From assembly GCA_001550305.1 (NCBI GenBank), contig LRTP01001212.1:1-50062 (forward strand): 50,062 nucleotides of DNA, given 5' to 3'. The notes below the pieces were generated by a model. It was not told the origin of the DNA. It ran no database searches and saw only the letters and a list, made by a program, of their open reading frames with translations. This stretch comes from Streptomyces diastatochromogenes. GTDB lineage: Bacteria; Actinomycetota; Actinomycetes; Streptomycetales; Streptomycetaceae. Of this stretch, positions 15,982 through 24,629 are shown in pieces; the first letter of the stretch is position 1; every line of letters starts with the position of its first letter. The position numbers and the translations under genes were made by a program.

Positions 15982-17520
15982 TCAGTTCTCGTCCTCGAGC
16001 CAGCCCATGGTCCGGTCGACGGCCTTGAGCCAGCTCTTGTACTCACGGTCGCGGGTCTCCGCGTCCATGTTGGGGGTCCATTCCGCGGCCCGGCGCCAGT
16101 TGGCGCGCAGGTCCTCGGTGTTGGTCCAGAAGCCGACGGCGAGACCGGCGGCGTAGGCGGCGCCGAGGCAGGTGGTCTCGGCGACCATCGGACGCACCAC
16201 GGGGGCGTCCAGGACGTCGGCCAGGGTCTGCATCAGCAGGTTGTTGGAGGTCATGCCGCCGTCGACCTTGAGGGCCGTGAGCTCGACGCCGGAGTCCTTC
16301 GTCATGGCGTCGCTGACGTCACGGGTCTGCCAGGCCGTGGCCTCCAGGACGGCGCGCGCGATGTGCGCCTTGGTGACGTACCGGGTCAGACCGGCGATCA
16401 CACCGCGGGCGTCGGGACGCCAGTACGGGGCGAACAGACCGGAGAACGCCGGCACGAAGTAGGCGCCACCGTTGTCCTCGACCGAGGACGCGAGGGTCTC
16501 GATCTCGGCGGCGGACTTGATCAGGCCCATCTGGTCGCGCATCCACTGCACCAGCGAACCGGTGACGGCGATCGAGCCCTCGAGGGCGTAGACCGGAGCC
16601 TGGTCGCCGATGCGGTAGCCGACCGTGGTGAGCAGGCCCGAGTACGAGTTGATGATCTTGTCACCGGTGTTCATCAGCATGAACGTGCCGGTGCCGTACG
16701 TGGACTTGGCCTCGCCCTCGGAGAAGCAGGTCTGGCCGAACAGGGCCGCCTGCTGGTCGCCGAGCGCGGAGGCGACCGGGATGCCGCCGAGCAGCTCGCC
16801 GAGCGGGCCGCCGGTGACCTCGCCGTAGACCTCGGCGGAGGAGCGGATCTCCGGGAGCATCGCCAGCGGGACGCCGATGGACTCGGCGATCTTCTCGTCC
16901 CACGCCAGGGTGTGCAGGTTCATCAGCATGGTGCGGGAGGCGTTGGTGACGTCGGTGACGTGGTGACCGCCGTTCACACCGCCCGTCAGGTTCCAGATGA
17001 CCCAGGAGTCCATGGTGCCGAAGAGGATGTCCCCGGCCTCGGCGCGCTCGCGCAGGCCCTCGACGTTGTCGAGCAGCCAGCGGGCCTTGGGACCGGCGAA
17101 GTAGGACGCGAGCGGCAGGCCGGTCTCGCGGCGGAAGCGGTCCTGGCCGACATTGCGGCCGAGCTCCTTGCAGAGCGCGTCCGTGCGGGTGTCCTGCCAG
17201 ACGATGGCGTTGTGGACGGGCTCACCGGTGTTCTTGTCCCACAGCACGGTGGTCTCGCGCTGGTTGGTGATGCCGATGGCCTTGATGTCGTCGCGGGTGA
17301 TGCCCGCCTTCTCGATGGCCCCGGCCACGACTTCCTGGACGTTGGTCCAGATCTCGGCGGCGTTGTGCTCGACCCAGCCCGGCTTGGGGAAGATCTGCTC
17401 GTGCTCCTTCTGGTCGACGGAGACGATGCGTCCGTCGCGGTCGAAGACGATGCAGCGGCTGGACGTGGTGCCCTGGTCGATCGCGGCGATGAAGGGGCCG
17501 GCGGTGTGTGCGTCGGTCAC
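15982..17520 (-). CDS. glpK: Glycerol kinase
   Basis: 512 residues from a GTG with AGGAG upstream. FGGY-family kinase that phosphorylates glycerol to sn-glycerol-3-phosphate. Seen: AIDQGTTSSRCIVFDRDG, KPGWVEHNAAEIW, GITNQRETTVLWDKNTGEP, SALGDQQAALFGQTC, KSTYGTGTFMLMNTG, FSGLFAPYWRPDARG and KVDGGMTSNNLLMQTLAD. The length is standard. It corresponds to gylA, second in glpF-glpK-glpD, with a strong hairpin between it and glpF. Confidence 0.96.
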   Translation of the reverse strand: MTDAHTAGPFIAAIDQGTTSSRCIVFDRDGRIVSVDQKEHEQIFPKPGWVEHNAAEIWTNVQEVVAGAIEKAGITRDDIKAIGITNQRETTVLWDKNTGEPVHNAIVWQDTRTDALCKELGRNVGQDRFRRETGLPLASYFAGPKARWLLDNVEGLRERAEAGDILFGTMDSWVIWNLTGGVNGGHHVTDVTNASRTMLMNLHTLAWDEKIAESIGVPLAMLPEIRSSAEVYGEVTGGPLGELLGGIPVASALGDQQAALFGQTCFSEGEAKSTYGTGTFMLMNTGDKIINSYSGLLTTVGYRIGDQAPVYALEGSIAVTGSLVQWMRDQMGLIKSAAEIETLASSVEDNGGAYFVPAFSGLFAPYWRPDARGVIAGLTRYVTKAHIARAVLEATAWQTRDVSDAMTKDSGVELTALKVDGGMTSNNLLMQTLADVLDAPVVRPMVAETTCLGAAYAAGLAVGFWTNTEDLRANWRRAAEWTPNMDAETRDREYKSWLKAVDRTMGWLEDEN

Positions 17521-17559
17521 GGTGTGCTCCTGAAGGTTCCGTATGAAAGAGGCTGGCTC

Positions 17560-17603
17560 ACGGCGTATTGCTCACGGCCTGACGGCGTATTGCTTACGGC
17601 TCG
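17560..17603. repeat. Two tandem 22-bp repeats between glpF and glpK
   Basis: Units 17560-17581 and 17582-17603 share ACGGCGTATTGCTYACGGC. The core GCGTATTGC occurs again at 18559-18567, next to the proposed glpF -10. Function unknown; protein binding or duplication by slippage are both possible. Confidence 0.6.
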
Positions 17604-17627
17604 GAAAACCTTGCGGTTCAAGGAGGG

Positions 17628-17649
17628 CCCGAGGCCCGAAGGCCTCGGG
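17628..17649 (-). terminator. UUCG-capped hairpin between glpF and glpK
   Basis: A perfect 9-bp stem (17628-17636 with 17641-17649); on the transcribed strand the loop reads UUCG closed by C-G, an especially stable tetraloop. It lies directly after the glpF stop and is followed by CCCTCCTT. It probably causes partial termination or protects the glpF 3' end, setting the ratio of facilitator to kinase. Confidence 0.65.
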
Positions 17650-17652
17650 GAT

Positions 17653-18447
17653 TTAAGCAAAGGCGACGTTGTAGAGGCCTGCGGCGATCGCGCCGCCGAT
17701 CAGCGGACCGACGACCGGAACCCAGGCGTAGCTCCAGTCGGAGCCGCCCTTGTTCGGCAGGGGGAGCAGCGCGTGCACGATGCGCGGGCCGAGGTCACGG
17801 GCCGGGTTGATCGCGTAGCCGGTGGGTCCACCGAGGGAGAGGCCGATGGAGACGACCACCAGCGCGGTGATCAGGGCGCCCAGGGGGCCGAGGCCGTTGC
17901 CCTTGTCGTTGAGACCCTGCGTGAGGACCGCGAGCACCAGCACGACAGTCGCGATGATCTCAGTGGCGAGGTTCTGCACCGCGTTGCGGATCTCGGGGCC
18001 GGTGGAGAAGATACCGAGCACGGGGCCCGCGCCCTTCTCCTCCGCCTCGACGGCCTTGGAGCCGGCGGCCTGCGCGTCCGAAGCCCCCACGATGTCGGGG
18101 TCGGTCAGGTGCGCGTGGAACTGTCCGTAGTACACGACCCAGACCAGCGTGGCGCCGATCATCGCGCCGAGCAGCTGGCCGCCCCAGTACACCGGCAGGT
18201 TGTTCCAGCCGCCGTCCTTGATGGTCAGCGCCAGCGTCACGGCCGGGTTCAGGTGCGCGCCGGACAGCGGCGCGGAGGTGTAGACCGCCGTGAGGACCGC
18301 GAAGCCCCACCCGAAGGCGATGGCGAGCCAGCCGGCGTTTCTGGCCTTGGAGGCCTTCAGCGTGACGGCGGCACAGACGCCACCGCCGAGCAGGATGAGT
18401 ATGGCGGTACCTATGGTCTCGCCGATGAAGATGTCGGAGCTGGACAC
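17653..18447 (-). CDS. glpF: Glycerol uptake facilitator (aquaglyceroporin)
   Basis: 264 residues from a GTG with AAAGGAG upstream. MIP-family channel: six hydrophobic segments, both NPA boxes (SGAHLNPAVTLA and GYAINPARDLGPR; the Asp after the second box marks glycerol-conducting members). A hydrophilic Glu/Ala loop near residues 115-145 is longer than in E. coli GlpF. It corresponds to gylC, first gene of the glycerol operon, behind an IclR-type operator. Confidence 0.94.
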   Translation of the reverse strand: MSSSDIFIGETIGTAILILLGGGVCAAVTLKASKARNAGWLAIAFGWGFAVLTAVYTSAPLSGAHLNPAVTLALTIKDGGWNNLPVYWGGQLLGAMIGATLVWVVYYGQFHAHLTDPDIVGASDAQAAGSKAVEAEEKGAGPVLGIFSTGPEIRNAVQNLATEIIATVVLVLAVLTQGLNDKGNGLGPLGALITALVVVSIGLSLGGPTGYAINPARDLGPRIVHALLPLPNKGGSDWSYAWVPVVGPLIGGAIAAGLYNVAFA

Positions 18448-18550
18448 CCGCGACTCCTTTGTCCTTCGTCCAGGGGAAGGCGAACCCCGGGTCCCACCGG
18501 TGGTTCGCGCCCTCGGGGGTGAGGGCGATGCCGGCCCATGGCACTGTCAC

Positions 18551-18590
18551 ACTCTAACGCGTATTGCCGGTAGGTGTTCGACAATGCCGA
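18551..18590 (-). promoter_or_regulatory. glpF promoter with IclR-type (GylR) operator
   Basis: A -10 TAGAGT reads leftward at 18556-18551. The palindrome-like TTCGACAATGCCGA (18577-18590) lies at about -33 to -46. An almost identical palindrome precedes the regulator gene itself, consistent with GylR repressing glpF and its own gene. Confidence 0.6.
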
Positions 18591-18723
18591 CCGATGGACG
18601 GGAGTCTTGCCCTGGCGTTACCAGCTCGTCAAGAGTTCCGTTATCGAAAACACGATCGTTATTGATCGCCCCGAGCTATCGATCTTGCGGGGCCCGATCG
18701 GCTCGCGCGTACATGCCAAAACG

Positions 18724-18750
18724 GGCCGGTACGTAGGACACGTACCGGCC
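18724..18750 (-). terminator. Terminator of the IclR regulator gene
   Basis: Perfect 11-bp stem (18724-18734 with 18740-18750), 5-nt loop, followed on the minus strand by CGTTTTGG. Confidence 0.88.
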
Positions 18751-18786
18751 TGTTGTCGTACGGGGTTCAGCTCGTCGTTCGGGGCG

Positions 18787-19551
18787 TCAGAACCGCCCGG
18801 CTCCCAGGTCCCGGGAGACCGCGCGGGCGCAGTCCCGCACCGCCGCGATCAGCTCGGGGCGCACCTCGCCGTCCCGGCAGATCCGCTCCACGGCCCCCGC
18901 GATGCCCACCGCGCCCACCGGCATGCGCCGCCGGTTGTGGATGGGGGCCGCGACCGAGGCGACGCCCGTCCATGTCTCCTCGACGTCGTCGGCGTACCCG
19001 CGCGCGCGGGTCAGGTCGAGGACCCCCTCGAACTGCTCCGGTTCGACCGTCGTGCGGGCCGTGAACGTCTTCCGCTCGGCCTCCAGGACCTCGCTGTGCG
19101 CCACCGGGTCGTAGGCGGACAGGACCTTGCCCAGGGCCGTGGAGTGCAGCGGCTGCATGGCCCCGACCTCCAGCACCTGACGGCTGTCGTCGGGCCGGAA
19201 CACGTGGTGCACGATCAGTACGCCATGTTGGTGCAGCACGCCCAGGTAGACGCTCTCGCCGCTGGAGCGGGCCAGGTCGTCGGTCCACACCAGCGCCCGC
19301 GCGCGCAGCTCGTGCACGTCGAGATAGGTGGTGCCGAGCCGCAGCAGCTCGGCGCCCAGCTGGTAGCGCCCCGAGACGCTGTCCTGTTCGACGAAGCCCT
19401 CCTGCTGGAGGGTGCGCAGTATGCCGTGGGCCGTGCCCTTGGCCAGGCCCAGCGAGGAGGCGATGTCGGACAGGCCGAGCTGCCGCTCGCCGCCCGCGAG
19501 GAGCCGCAGCATCGCCGCCGCCCGTTCGAGCGACTGGATGTTCCGTGCCAT
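18787..19551 (-). CDS. gylR: IclR-family regulator of glycerol metabolism (GylR-like)
   Basis: 254 residues. N-terminal winged helix: SLERAAAMLRLLAGGERQLG, then LSDIASSLGLAKGTAHGILRTL, the IclR signature. The C-terminal effector domain follows (LHSTALGKVLSAYDP, RGYADDVEETWTGVASVAAPI, VGAVGIAGAVERI). Its position just upstream of glpF-glpK-glpD on the same strand matches gylR of Streptomyces coelicolor, a repressor relieved by glycerol or glycerol-3-phosphate. The ATG has GGAGG 11 nt upstream. A palindrome shared with glpF lies in its promoter region. Confidence 0.92.
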   Translation of the reverse strand: MARNIQSLERAAAMLRLLAGGERQLGLSDIASSLGLAKGTAHGILRTLQQEGFVEQDSVSGRYQLGAELLRLGTTYLDVHELRARALVWTDDLARSSGESVYLGVLHQHGVLIVHHVFRPDDSRQVLEVGAMQPLHSTALGKVLSAYDPVAHSEVLEAERKTFTARTTVEPEQFEGVLDLTRARGYADDVEETWTGVASVAAPIHNRRRMPVGAVGIAGAVERICRDGEVRPELIAAVRDCARAVSRDLGAGRF

Positions 19552-19605
19552 CGCCGTGCTGCCTCCGTCCCCTTCGACCGACAGCGTGCGCCTCCGCTAC
19601 CGCCG

Positions 19606-19620
19606 TTCGGCAATGTCGAA
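19606..19620 (-). promoter_or_regulatory. IclR-type operator upstream of gylR
   Basis: TTCGGCAATGTCGAA, an imperfect palindrome (consensus with the glpF copy: TTCGRCAATGYCGA). A related half (TTCG then TTGCCGAG) follows at 19629-19640. It is 55 bp before the gylR start and suits autoregulation. Confidence 0.6.
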
Positions 19621-19726
19621 CACTACCGTTCGTTGCCGAGCTCCCGCTAATGGGTCGTCGCAACATGTTCGGTCTGTCTTAACACCCCGGACGCACCCGC
19701 CACGCCCGTCCGCCCCGTGGACGGCC

Positions 19727-19756
19727 CTGACCCCGTGACGGTGCTCGGGCTACCCT
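19727..19756 (+). promoter_or_regulatory. Candidate metH promoter
   Basis: -35 CTGACC (19727-19732), 18-nt spacer, -10 TACCCT (19751-19756), 64 bp before the metH start. I do not see a B12 riboswitch or a Cys leader ORF here. Confidence 0.45.
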
Positions 19757-19820
19757 GACGGCGTGCGCCTTCCATGGGAAGCGCAAAGCCGACAGCCGTC
19801 GCACTTCAGGGAGCACCTTC

Positions 19821-22800
19821 ATGGCTTCGTTGCCGAACCCGTCCCTTTCGTCCGAGCTTGCCGAGAACCGGACCCGCATCGCCGACCTCCGTGAGGCGCT
19901 CGCCGAGCGTGTCGTGGTGGCCGACGGCGCGATGGGCACGATGCTGCAGGCGCAGGATCCGACGCTGGAGGACTTCGAGAACCTCGAGGGCTGCAACGAG
20001 ATTCTGAACATCACCCGCCCCGACATCGTCCGTTCCGTCCACGAGGCCTACTTCGAGGTGGGCGTGGACTGCGTGGAGACGAACACCTTCGGCGCCAACC
20101 ACTCGGCCATGGCCGAGTACGAGATCTCCGACCGCGTGCACGAGCTGTCCGAGGCGGGCGCCCGCATCGCCCGCGAGGTGGCCGACGAGTTCGCCGACCG
20201 CGACGGCCGCCGGCGATGGGTGCTGGGCTCCATCGGCCCCGGTACGAAGCTGCCGACCCTCGGCCACATCGGCTTCCACACGCTGCGCGACGGCTTCCAG
20301 GCGAACGCCGAGGGCCTGATCGCCGGCGGCGCGGACGCCCTGATCGTCGAGACCACCCAGGACCTCCTCCAGACGAAGTCGTCCATCCTCGGCGCCCGCC
20401 GGGCCCTGGACGCGCTCGGGGCCGACCTGCCCTTGCTGGTCTCCCTCGCCTTCGAGACGACCGGCACGATGCTGCTGGGCTCGGAGATCGGCGCCGCGCT
20501 GACCGCGCTGGAGCCGCTGGGCATCGACATGATCGGCCTGAACTGCTCCACCGGCCCCGCCGAGATGAGCGAGCACCTGCGCTACCTCGCGCGCCACTCC
20601 CGCATCCCGCTGCTGTGCATGCCGAACGCCGGGCTGCCCATCCTCACCAAGGACGGGGCGTACTTCCCGCTGACCCCGCCCGAGATGGCGGACGCGCAGG
20701 ATACCTTCGTCCGGCAGTACGGCCTGTCCCTGGTCGGCGGCTGCTGCGGCAGCACCCCCGAGCACCTGCGCCAGGTCGTCGAGCGCGTGCGCGGGATGGC
20801 ACCGGCGGAGCGGCGCCCCCAGCCGGAACCGGGCGCCGCCTCCCTCTACCAGACCGTCCCGTTCCGCCAGGACACCGCGTACATGGCGATCGGCGAGCGC
20901 ACCAACGCCAACGGCTCGAAGAAGTTCCGCGAGGCCATGCTGGAGGCCCGCTGGGACGACTGCGTGGAGATGGCCCGCGACCAGATCCGCGAGGGCGCCC
21001 ACATGCTCGACCTGTGCGTCGACTACGTCGGCCGGGACGGCGTCGCGGACATGCGGGAGCTCGCCGGACGCTTCGCCACCGCCTCCACGCTGCCCATCGT
21101 GCTGGACTCCACGGAGGTCGACGTCCTGCGCGCCGGCCTGGAGAAGCTCGGCGGCCGGGCCGTCATCAACTCCGTCAACTACGAGGACGGCGACGGCCCC
21201 GAGTCCCGCTTCGCCAAGGTCACCCGGCTGGCGCAGGAGCACGGCGCGGCGCTGATCGCGCTGACCATCGACGAGGAGGGCCAGGCCCGTACCGTCGAGA
21301 CCAAGGTCGCCATCGCCGAACGGCTCATCGAGGACCTGACGACGAACTGGGGCATCCACGAGTCGGACATCCTCATCGACACCCTGACCTTCACCATCTG
21401 CACCGGCCAGGAGGAGTCCCGCAAGGACGGCATCGCCACCATCGAGGCGATCCGCGAGCTCAAGCGCCGCCGCCCCGACGTGCAGACCACGCTGGGCCTG
21501 TCGAACATCTCCTTCGGTCTCAACCCGGCCGCGCGCATCCTGCTGAACTCGGTCTTCCTCGACGAGTGCGTCAAGGCGGGCCTGGACTCGGCGATCGTGC
21601 ACGCGTCGAAGATCCTCCCCATCGCGCGCTTCGACGAGGAGCAGGTCACCACCGCCCTGGACCTGATCTACGACCGGCGCGTCGCCCAGCAGGGCGACGA
21701 ACCGGCCTACGACCCCCTCCAGAAGCTGATGGCGCTGTTCGAGGGCGCCACCACCAAGTCGCTGAAGGCGGGCAAGGCCGAGGAGCTGGCCGCGCTGCCC
21801 CTGGACGAGCGACTCAAGCGGCGCATCATCGACGGCGAGAAGAACGGCCTCGAGGCCGACCTCGCCGAGGCCCTCCAGACCCGCCCCGCCCTCGACATCG
21901 TCAACGAGACGCTGCTCGACGGCATGAAGGTGGTCGGCGAGCTGTTCGGCTCCGGCCAGATGCAGTTGCCGTTCGTGCTCCAGTCCGCCGAGGTCATGAA
22001 GTCCGCGGTCGCCTACCTCGAACCGCACATGGAGAAGTCGGACGCCGAGGGCAAGGGCACCATCGTGCTGGCGACCGTGCGCGGCGACGTGCACGACATC
22101 GGCAAGAACCTCGTCGACATCATCCTGTCCAACAACGGCTACAACGTCGTCAACCTCGGCATCAAGCAGCCGGTCTCCGCGATCCTGGACGCGGCCGAGG
22201 AGCACCGGGCCGACGTCATCGGCATGTCGGGCCTGCTCGTCAAGTCCACGGTGATCATGAAGGAGAACCTGGAGGAGCTCAACCAGCGCGGTCTGTCCGC
22301 CGATTACCCGGTCATCCTCGGCGGCGCCGCCCTCACGAGGGCGTACGTCGAGCAGGACCTGTACGAGATCTACGAGGGCGAAGTCCGCTACGCCCGGGAC
22401 GCGTTCGAGGGCCTGCGCCTGATGGACGCGCTCATCGGGGTCAAGCGGGGCGTGCCGGGGGCCGTACTGCCGGAGCTCAAGCAGCGCCGGGTGAGGGCCA
22501 CCGCCCCGACGGTCGTCGAGGAGCACCCGGAGGAGGGCCACGTCCGCTCGGACGTATCCGTCGACAACCCGGTGCCCACCCCGCCCTTCTGGGGCACCCG
22601 TGTCATCAAGGGCATCCAGCTCAAGGAGTACGCCTCCTGGCTGGACGAGGGCGCGCTGTTCAAGGGCCAGTGGGGCCTGAAGCAGGCTCGCGTGGGCGAC
22701 GGACCGACGTACGAGGAACTCGTCGAGACCGAGGGCCGGCCCCGGCTGCGCGGACTGCTGGACAAGCTCCAGACCGACAACCTGCTCGAAGCGGCCGTCG

Positions 22801-23366
22801 TCCACGGCTACTTCCCCTGTGTGTCCAAGGATGACGACCTGATCATCCTGGACGAACAGGGCAACGAGCGCACCCGCTTCACCTTCCCGCGCCAGCGCCG
22901 CGGACGGCGGCTGTGCCTGGCCGACTTCTTCCGGCCCGAGGAGTCCGGTGAGCGGGACGTCGTCGGCCTCCAGGTCGTCACGGTCGGCTCCCGCATCGGT
23001 GAGGAGACGGCCAAGCTCTTCGCGGCGAACTCCTACCGCGACTACCTCGAACTGCACGGCCTGTCCGTGCAGCTGGCCGAGGCCCTCGCCGAGTACTGGC
23101 ACGCCCGCGTCCGCTCCGAGCTCGGCTTCGCCGGTGAGGACCCCTCGGCCATCGAGGACATGTTCGACCTCAAGTACCGCGGTGCCCGTTTCTCCCTCGG
23201 CTACGGCGCCTGCCCCGACCTGGAGGATCGCGCCAAGATCGCCGAACTCCTGGAGCCCGAGCGCATCGGCGTCCACCTCTCGGAGGAGTTCCAGCTGCAC
23301 CCCGAGCAGTCCACGGACGCGATCGTGATCCACCACCCGGAGGCGAAGTACTTCAACGCGAGGTGA
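19821..23366 (+). CDS. metH: Cobalamin-dependent methionine synthase
   Basis: 1181 residues with all four modules. Homocysteine domain (about 20-330): GLNCSTGP with zinc ligand Cys242 and GGCCGSTPEH with Cys308 and Cys309. Methyltetrahydrofolate domain (about 350-640): GERTNANGSKKFREAM, DYVGRDGVADM. Cobalamin cap and Rossmann domain (about 660-890): DVHDIGKN with lower axial His758, and VIGMSGLLVKSTVIM. C-terminal AdoMet reactivation domain (about 930-1181): PRQRRGRRLCLADFF, RGARFSLGYGACPDLEDR. It methylates homocysteine to methionine. ATG with GGGAG upstream; strong terminator behind. It is transcribed away from gylR. Confidence 0.97.
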   Translation: MASLPNPSLSSELAENRTRIADLREALAERVVVADGAMGTMLQAQDPTLEDFENLEGCNEILNITRPDIVRSVHEAYFEVGVDCVETNTFGANHSAMAEYEISDRVHELSEAGARIAREVADEFADRDGRRRWVLGSIGPGTKLPTLGHIGFHTLRDGFQANAEGLIAGGADALIVETTQDLLQTKSSILGARRALDALGADLPLLVSLAFETTGTMLLGSEIGAALTALEPLGIDMIGLNCSTGPAEMSEHLRYLARHSRIPLLCMPNAGLPILTKDGAYFPLTPPEMADAQDTFVRQYGLSLVGGCCGSTPEHLRQVVERVRGMAPAERRPQPEPGAASLYQTVPFRQDTAYMAIGERTNANGSKKFREAMLEARWDDCVEMARDQIREGAHMLDLCVDYVGRDGVADMRELAGRFATASTLPIVLDSTEVDVLRAGLEKLGGRAVINSVNYEDGDGPESRFAKVTRLAQEHGAALIALTIDEEGQARTVETKVAIAERLIEDLTTNWGIHESDILIDTLTFTICTGQEESRKDGIATIEAIRELKRRRPDVQTTLGLSNISFGLNPAARILLNSVFLDECVKAGLDSAIVHASKILPIARFDEEQVTTALDLIYDRRVAQQGDEPAYDPLQKLMALFEGATTKSLKAGKAEELAALPLDERLKRRIIDGEKNGLEADLAEALQTRPALDIVNETLLDGMKVVGELFGSGQMQLPFVLQSAEVMKSAVAYLEPHMEKSDAEGKGTIVLATVRGDVHDIGKNLVDIILSNNGYNVVNLGIKQPVSAILDAAEEHRADVIGMSGLLVKSTVIMKENLEELNQRGLSADYPVILGGAALTRAYVEQDLYEIYEGEVRYARDAFEGLRLMDALIGVKRGVPGAVLPELKQRRVRATAPTVVEEHPEEGHVRSDVSVDNPVPTPPFWGTRVIKGIQLKEYASWLDEGALFKGQWGLKQARVGDGPTYEELVETEGRPRLRGLLDKLQTDNLLEAAVVHGYFPCVSKDDDLIILDEQGNERTRFTFPRQRRGRRLCLADFFRPEESGERDVVGLQVVTVGSRIGEETAKLFAANSYRDYLELHGLSVQLAEALAEYWHARVRSELGFAGEDPSAIEDMFDLKYRGARFSLGYGACPDLEDRAKIAELLEPERIGVHLSEEFQLHPEQSTDAIVIHHPEAKYFNAR

Positions 23367-23426
23367 GGGCCCTCACAACCGACAGGCGTTTCATCTGACG
23401 CCGTCGTACACTGGACGGTCCACAGC

Positions 23427-23455
23427 AGGCCGGTTCCCCCTGAGGGAACCGGCCT
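23427..23455 (+). terminator. Terminator after metH
   Basis: Perfect 12-bp stem (23427-23438 with 23444-23455), 5-nt loop, then TCTCGTCC. It ends 27 nt before the next gene start. Confidence 0.88.
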
Positions 23456-23482
23456 TCTCGTCCCTCAAGGAGGTGCGCCAGG

Positions 23483-24184
23483 ATGACCACTACGGTTCCC
23501 GCGCTCGGTACCCGTACGGCCGAAGGCTCAGCGCTGCAGGCCGTGCTCCTGGACATGGACGGCACCCTGGTGGACACCGAGGGGTTCTGGTGGGATGTCG
23601 AGGTCGAGATCTTCCGGGCGCTCGGGCACACCCTCGACGACTCCTGGCGCCATGTGGTGGTCGGCGGACCCATGACCCGCAGCGCGGGTTTCCTGATCGA
23701 GGCCACCGGGGCCGACATCACGCTCGGCGAGCTCACGGTGCTGCTCAACGACGGCTTCGAGGACCGTATCGACCGGGCGCTGCCGCTGATGCCGGGGGCG
23801 GCCAGACTCCTCGCGGAGCTCGCCGCGCACGAGATCCCCACCGCCCTGGTCTCCGCCTCGCACCGGCGCATCATCGACCGTGTTCTGGCCTCTCTTGGCC
23901 CCCAGTACTTCGCGCTGACCGTCGCGGGCGACGAGGTGGAGCGGACCAAGCCCTTCCCCGACCCGTATCTTTTGGCGGCGTCCGGGCTCGGCGCCGAACC
24001 GGCCCGGTGCGCCGTCATCGAGGACACCGCCACGGGCGTCGCCGCCGCGGAGGCCGCGGGCTGCCACGTGGTCGCCGTCCCCTCCGTCGCACCGATCGCC
24101 CCCGCCGTCCGGCGCACGGTCGTGACCTCCCTGGAAGAGGTCGACCTGCCATTCCTCCGTGGTCTGATGACGGAAATGCGCTAG
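23483..24184 (+). CDS. HAD-superfamily phosphatase, phosphoglycolate/beta-phosphoglucomutase-like
   Basis: 233 residues. Motif I is LLDMDGTLVDTEGFWWDVE (nucleophile and acid-base Asp), motif II TALVSASHRR, motif III Lys in ERTKPFPDPYLLAA, motif IV VIEDTATGVAAAEAAGC. The helical cap between motifs I and II is the C1 type found in phosphoglycolate phosphatases and sugar-phosphate mutases; the substrate cannot be read from sequence. AAGGAGG before the ATG. It follows the metH terminator closely, so it probably depends on readthrough or its own promoter. Confidence 0.9.
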   Translation: MTTTVPALGTRTAEGSALQAVLLDMDGTLVDTEGFWWDVEVEIFRALGHTLDDSWRHVVVGGPMTRSAGFLIEATGADITLGELTVLLNDGFEDRIDRALPLMPGAARLLAELAAHEIPTALVSASHRRIIDRVLASLGPQYFALTVAGDEVERTKPFPDPYLLAASGLGAEPARCAVIEDTATGVAAAEAAGCHVVAVPSVAPIAPAVRRTVVTSLEEVDLPFLRGLMTEMR

Positions 24185-24629
24185 GCGTTCACCCAGCGTG
24201 CATAACCGAATGTGCCGATAACCCCTGCGTTTCCGCAGGTAAGGGCCGCGGACCTGGCACGGGAAATTGATTCCGGGGCCGGATGGCCGAATTCCGGTAC
24301 TCTCCCACCGAGTTGGCAGTGTGAGGTTCATCACCTGACGAGGGGTCGACATTCGGCCTGTCGTGTGCAGTAACCCCCCTTTCGGGGGTGGTGGGCGTGC
24401 CCTTGTGTCCCGATTGGTGGAACGCTGCACTAATCCTTCCGCTGTCGGGTTATCGGTGCGTCCGCGCCCGGTTTCGCAGCGTGATGGGAACTCAACTCCG
24501 GTCTCTGCGGGCCGTCCTGGTGGTGCGGACTAATGTCGTCGCGAGAACCTCGCCATAACCCCGGTGACTCGCCCGCACCACCCCTGCATGGCGAGTACAC
24601 GGACACGACAGCTCTGGAGAAACTCGAGC
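24185..24629. other. 445-bp gap with two small hairpins
   Basis: No gene is supported here. CCTGCG-TTTC-CGCAGG (24224-24239) probably ends the HAD gene. ACCCCC-CTTTC-GGGGGT (24373-24389) is a second hairpin. The rest must carry the promoter of the binding-lipoprotein genes, but I cannot pick a clear -35/-10 pair. Confidence 0.5.

Larger units (their letters stand above)
18448..18786. other. Control region between glpF and the IclR regulator
   Basis: A 339-bp gap with no gene: the glpF promoter and operator on the minus strand (18551-18590), an AT-rich patch near 18640-18680 that is unusual for this genome, and the terminator of the regulator gene (18724-18750). Confidence 0.7.

Noticed and set aside
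17560..17603. CRISPR repeat
   Set aside because: Only two directly abutting units with no spacers and no cas genes; it is a tandem duplication.
19650..19682. Ten-codon ORF with two Met before metH as a Met leader peptide
   Set aside because: No promoter alignment, no ribosome site and no attenuator structure; likely chance.
19806..23336. Very long open frame on the minus strand opposite metH (1176 codons)
   Set aside because: It is a shadow of metH: GC-rich codon bias keeps the antisense frame open. The plus-strand product has every MetH domain and catalytic residue, and the minus product has none.
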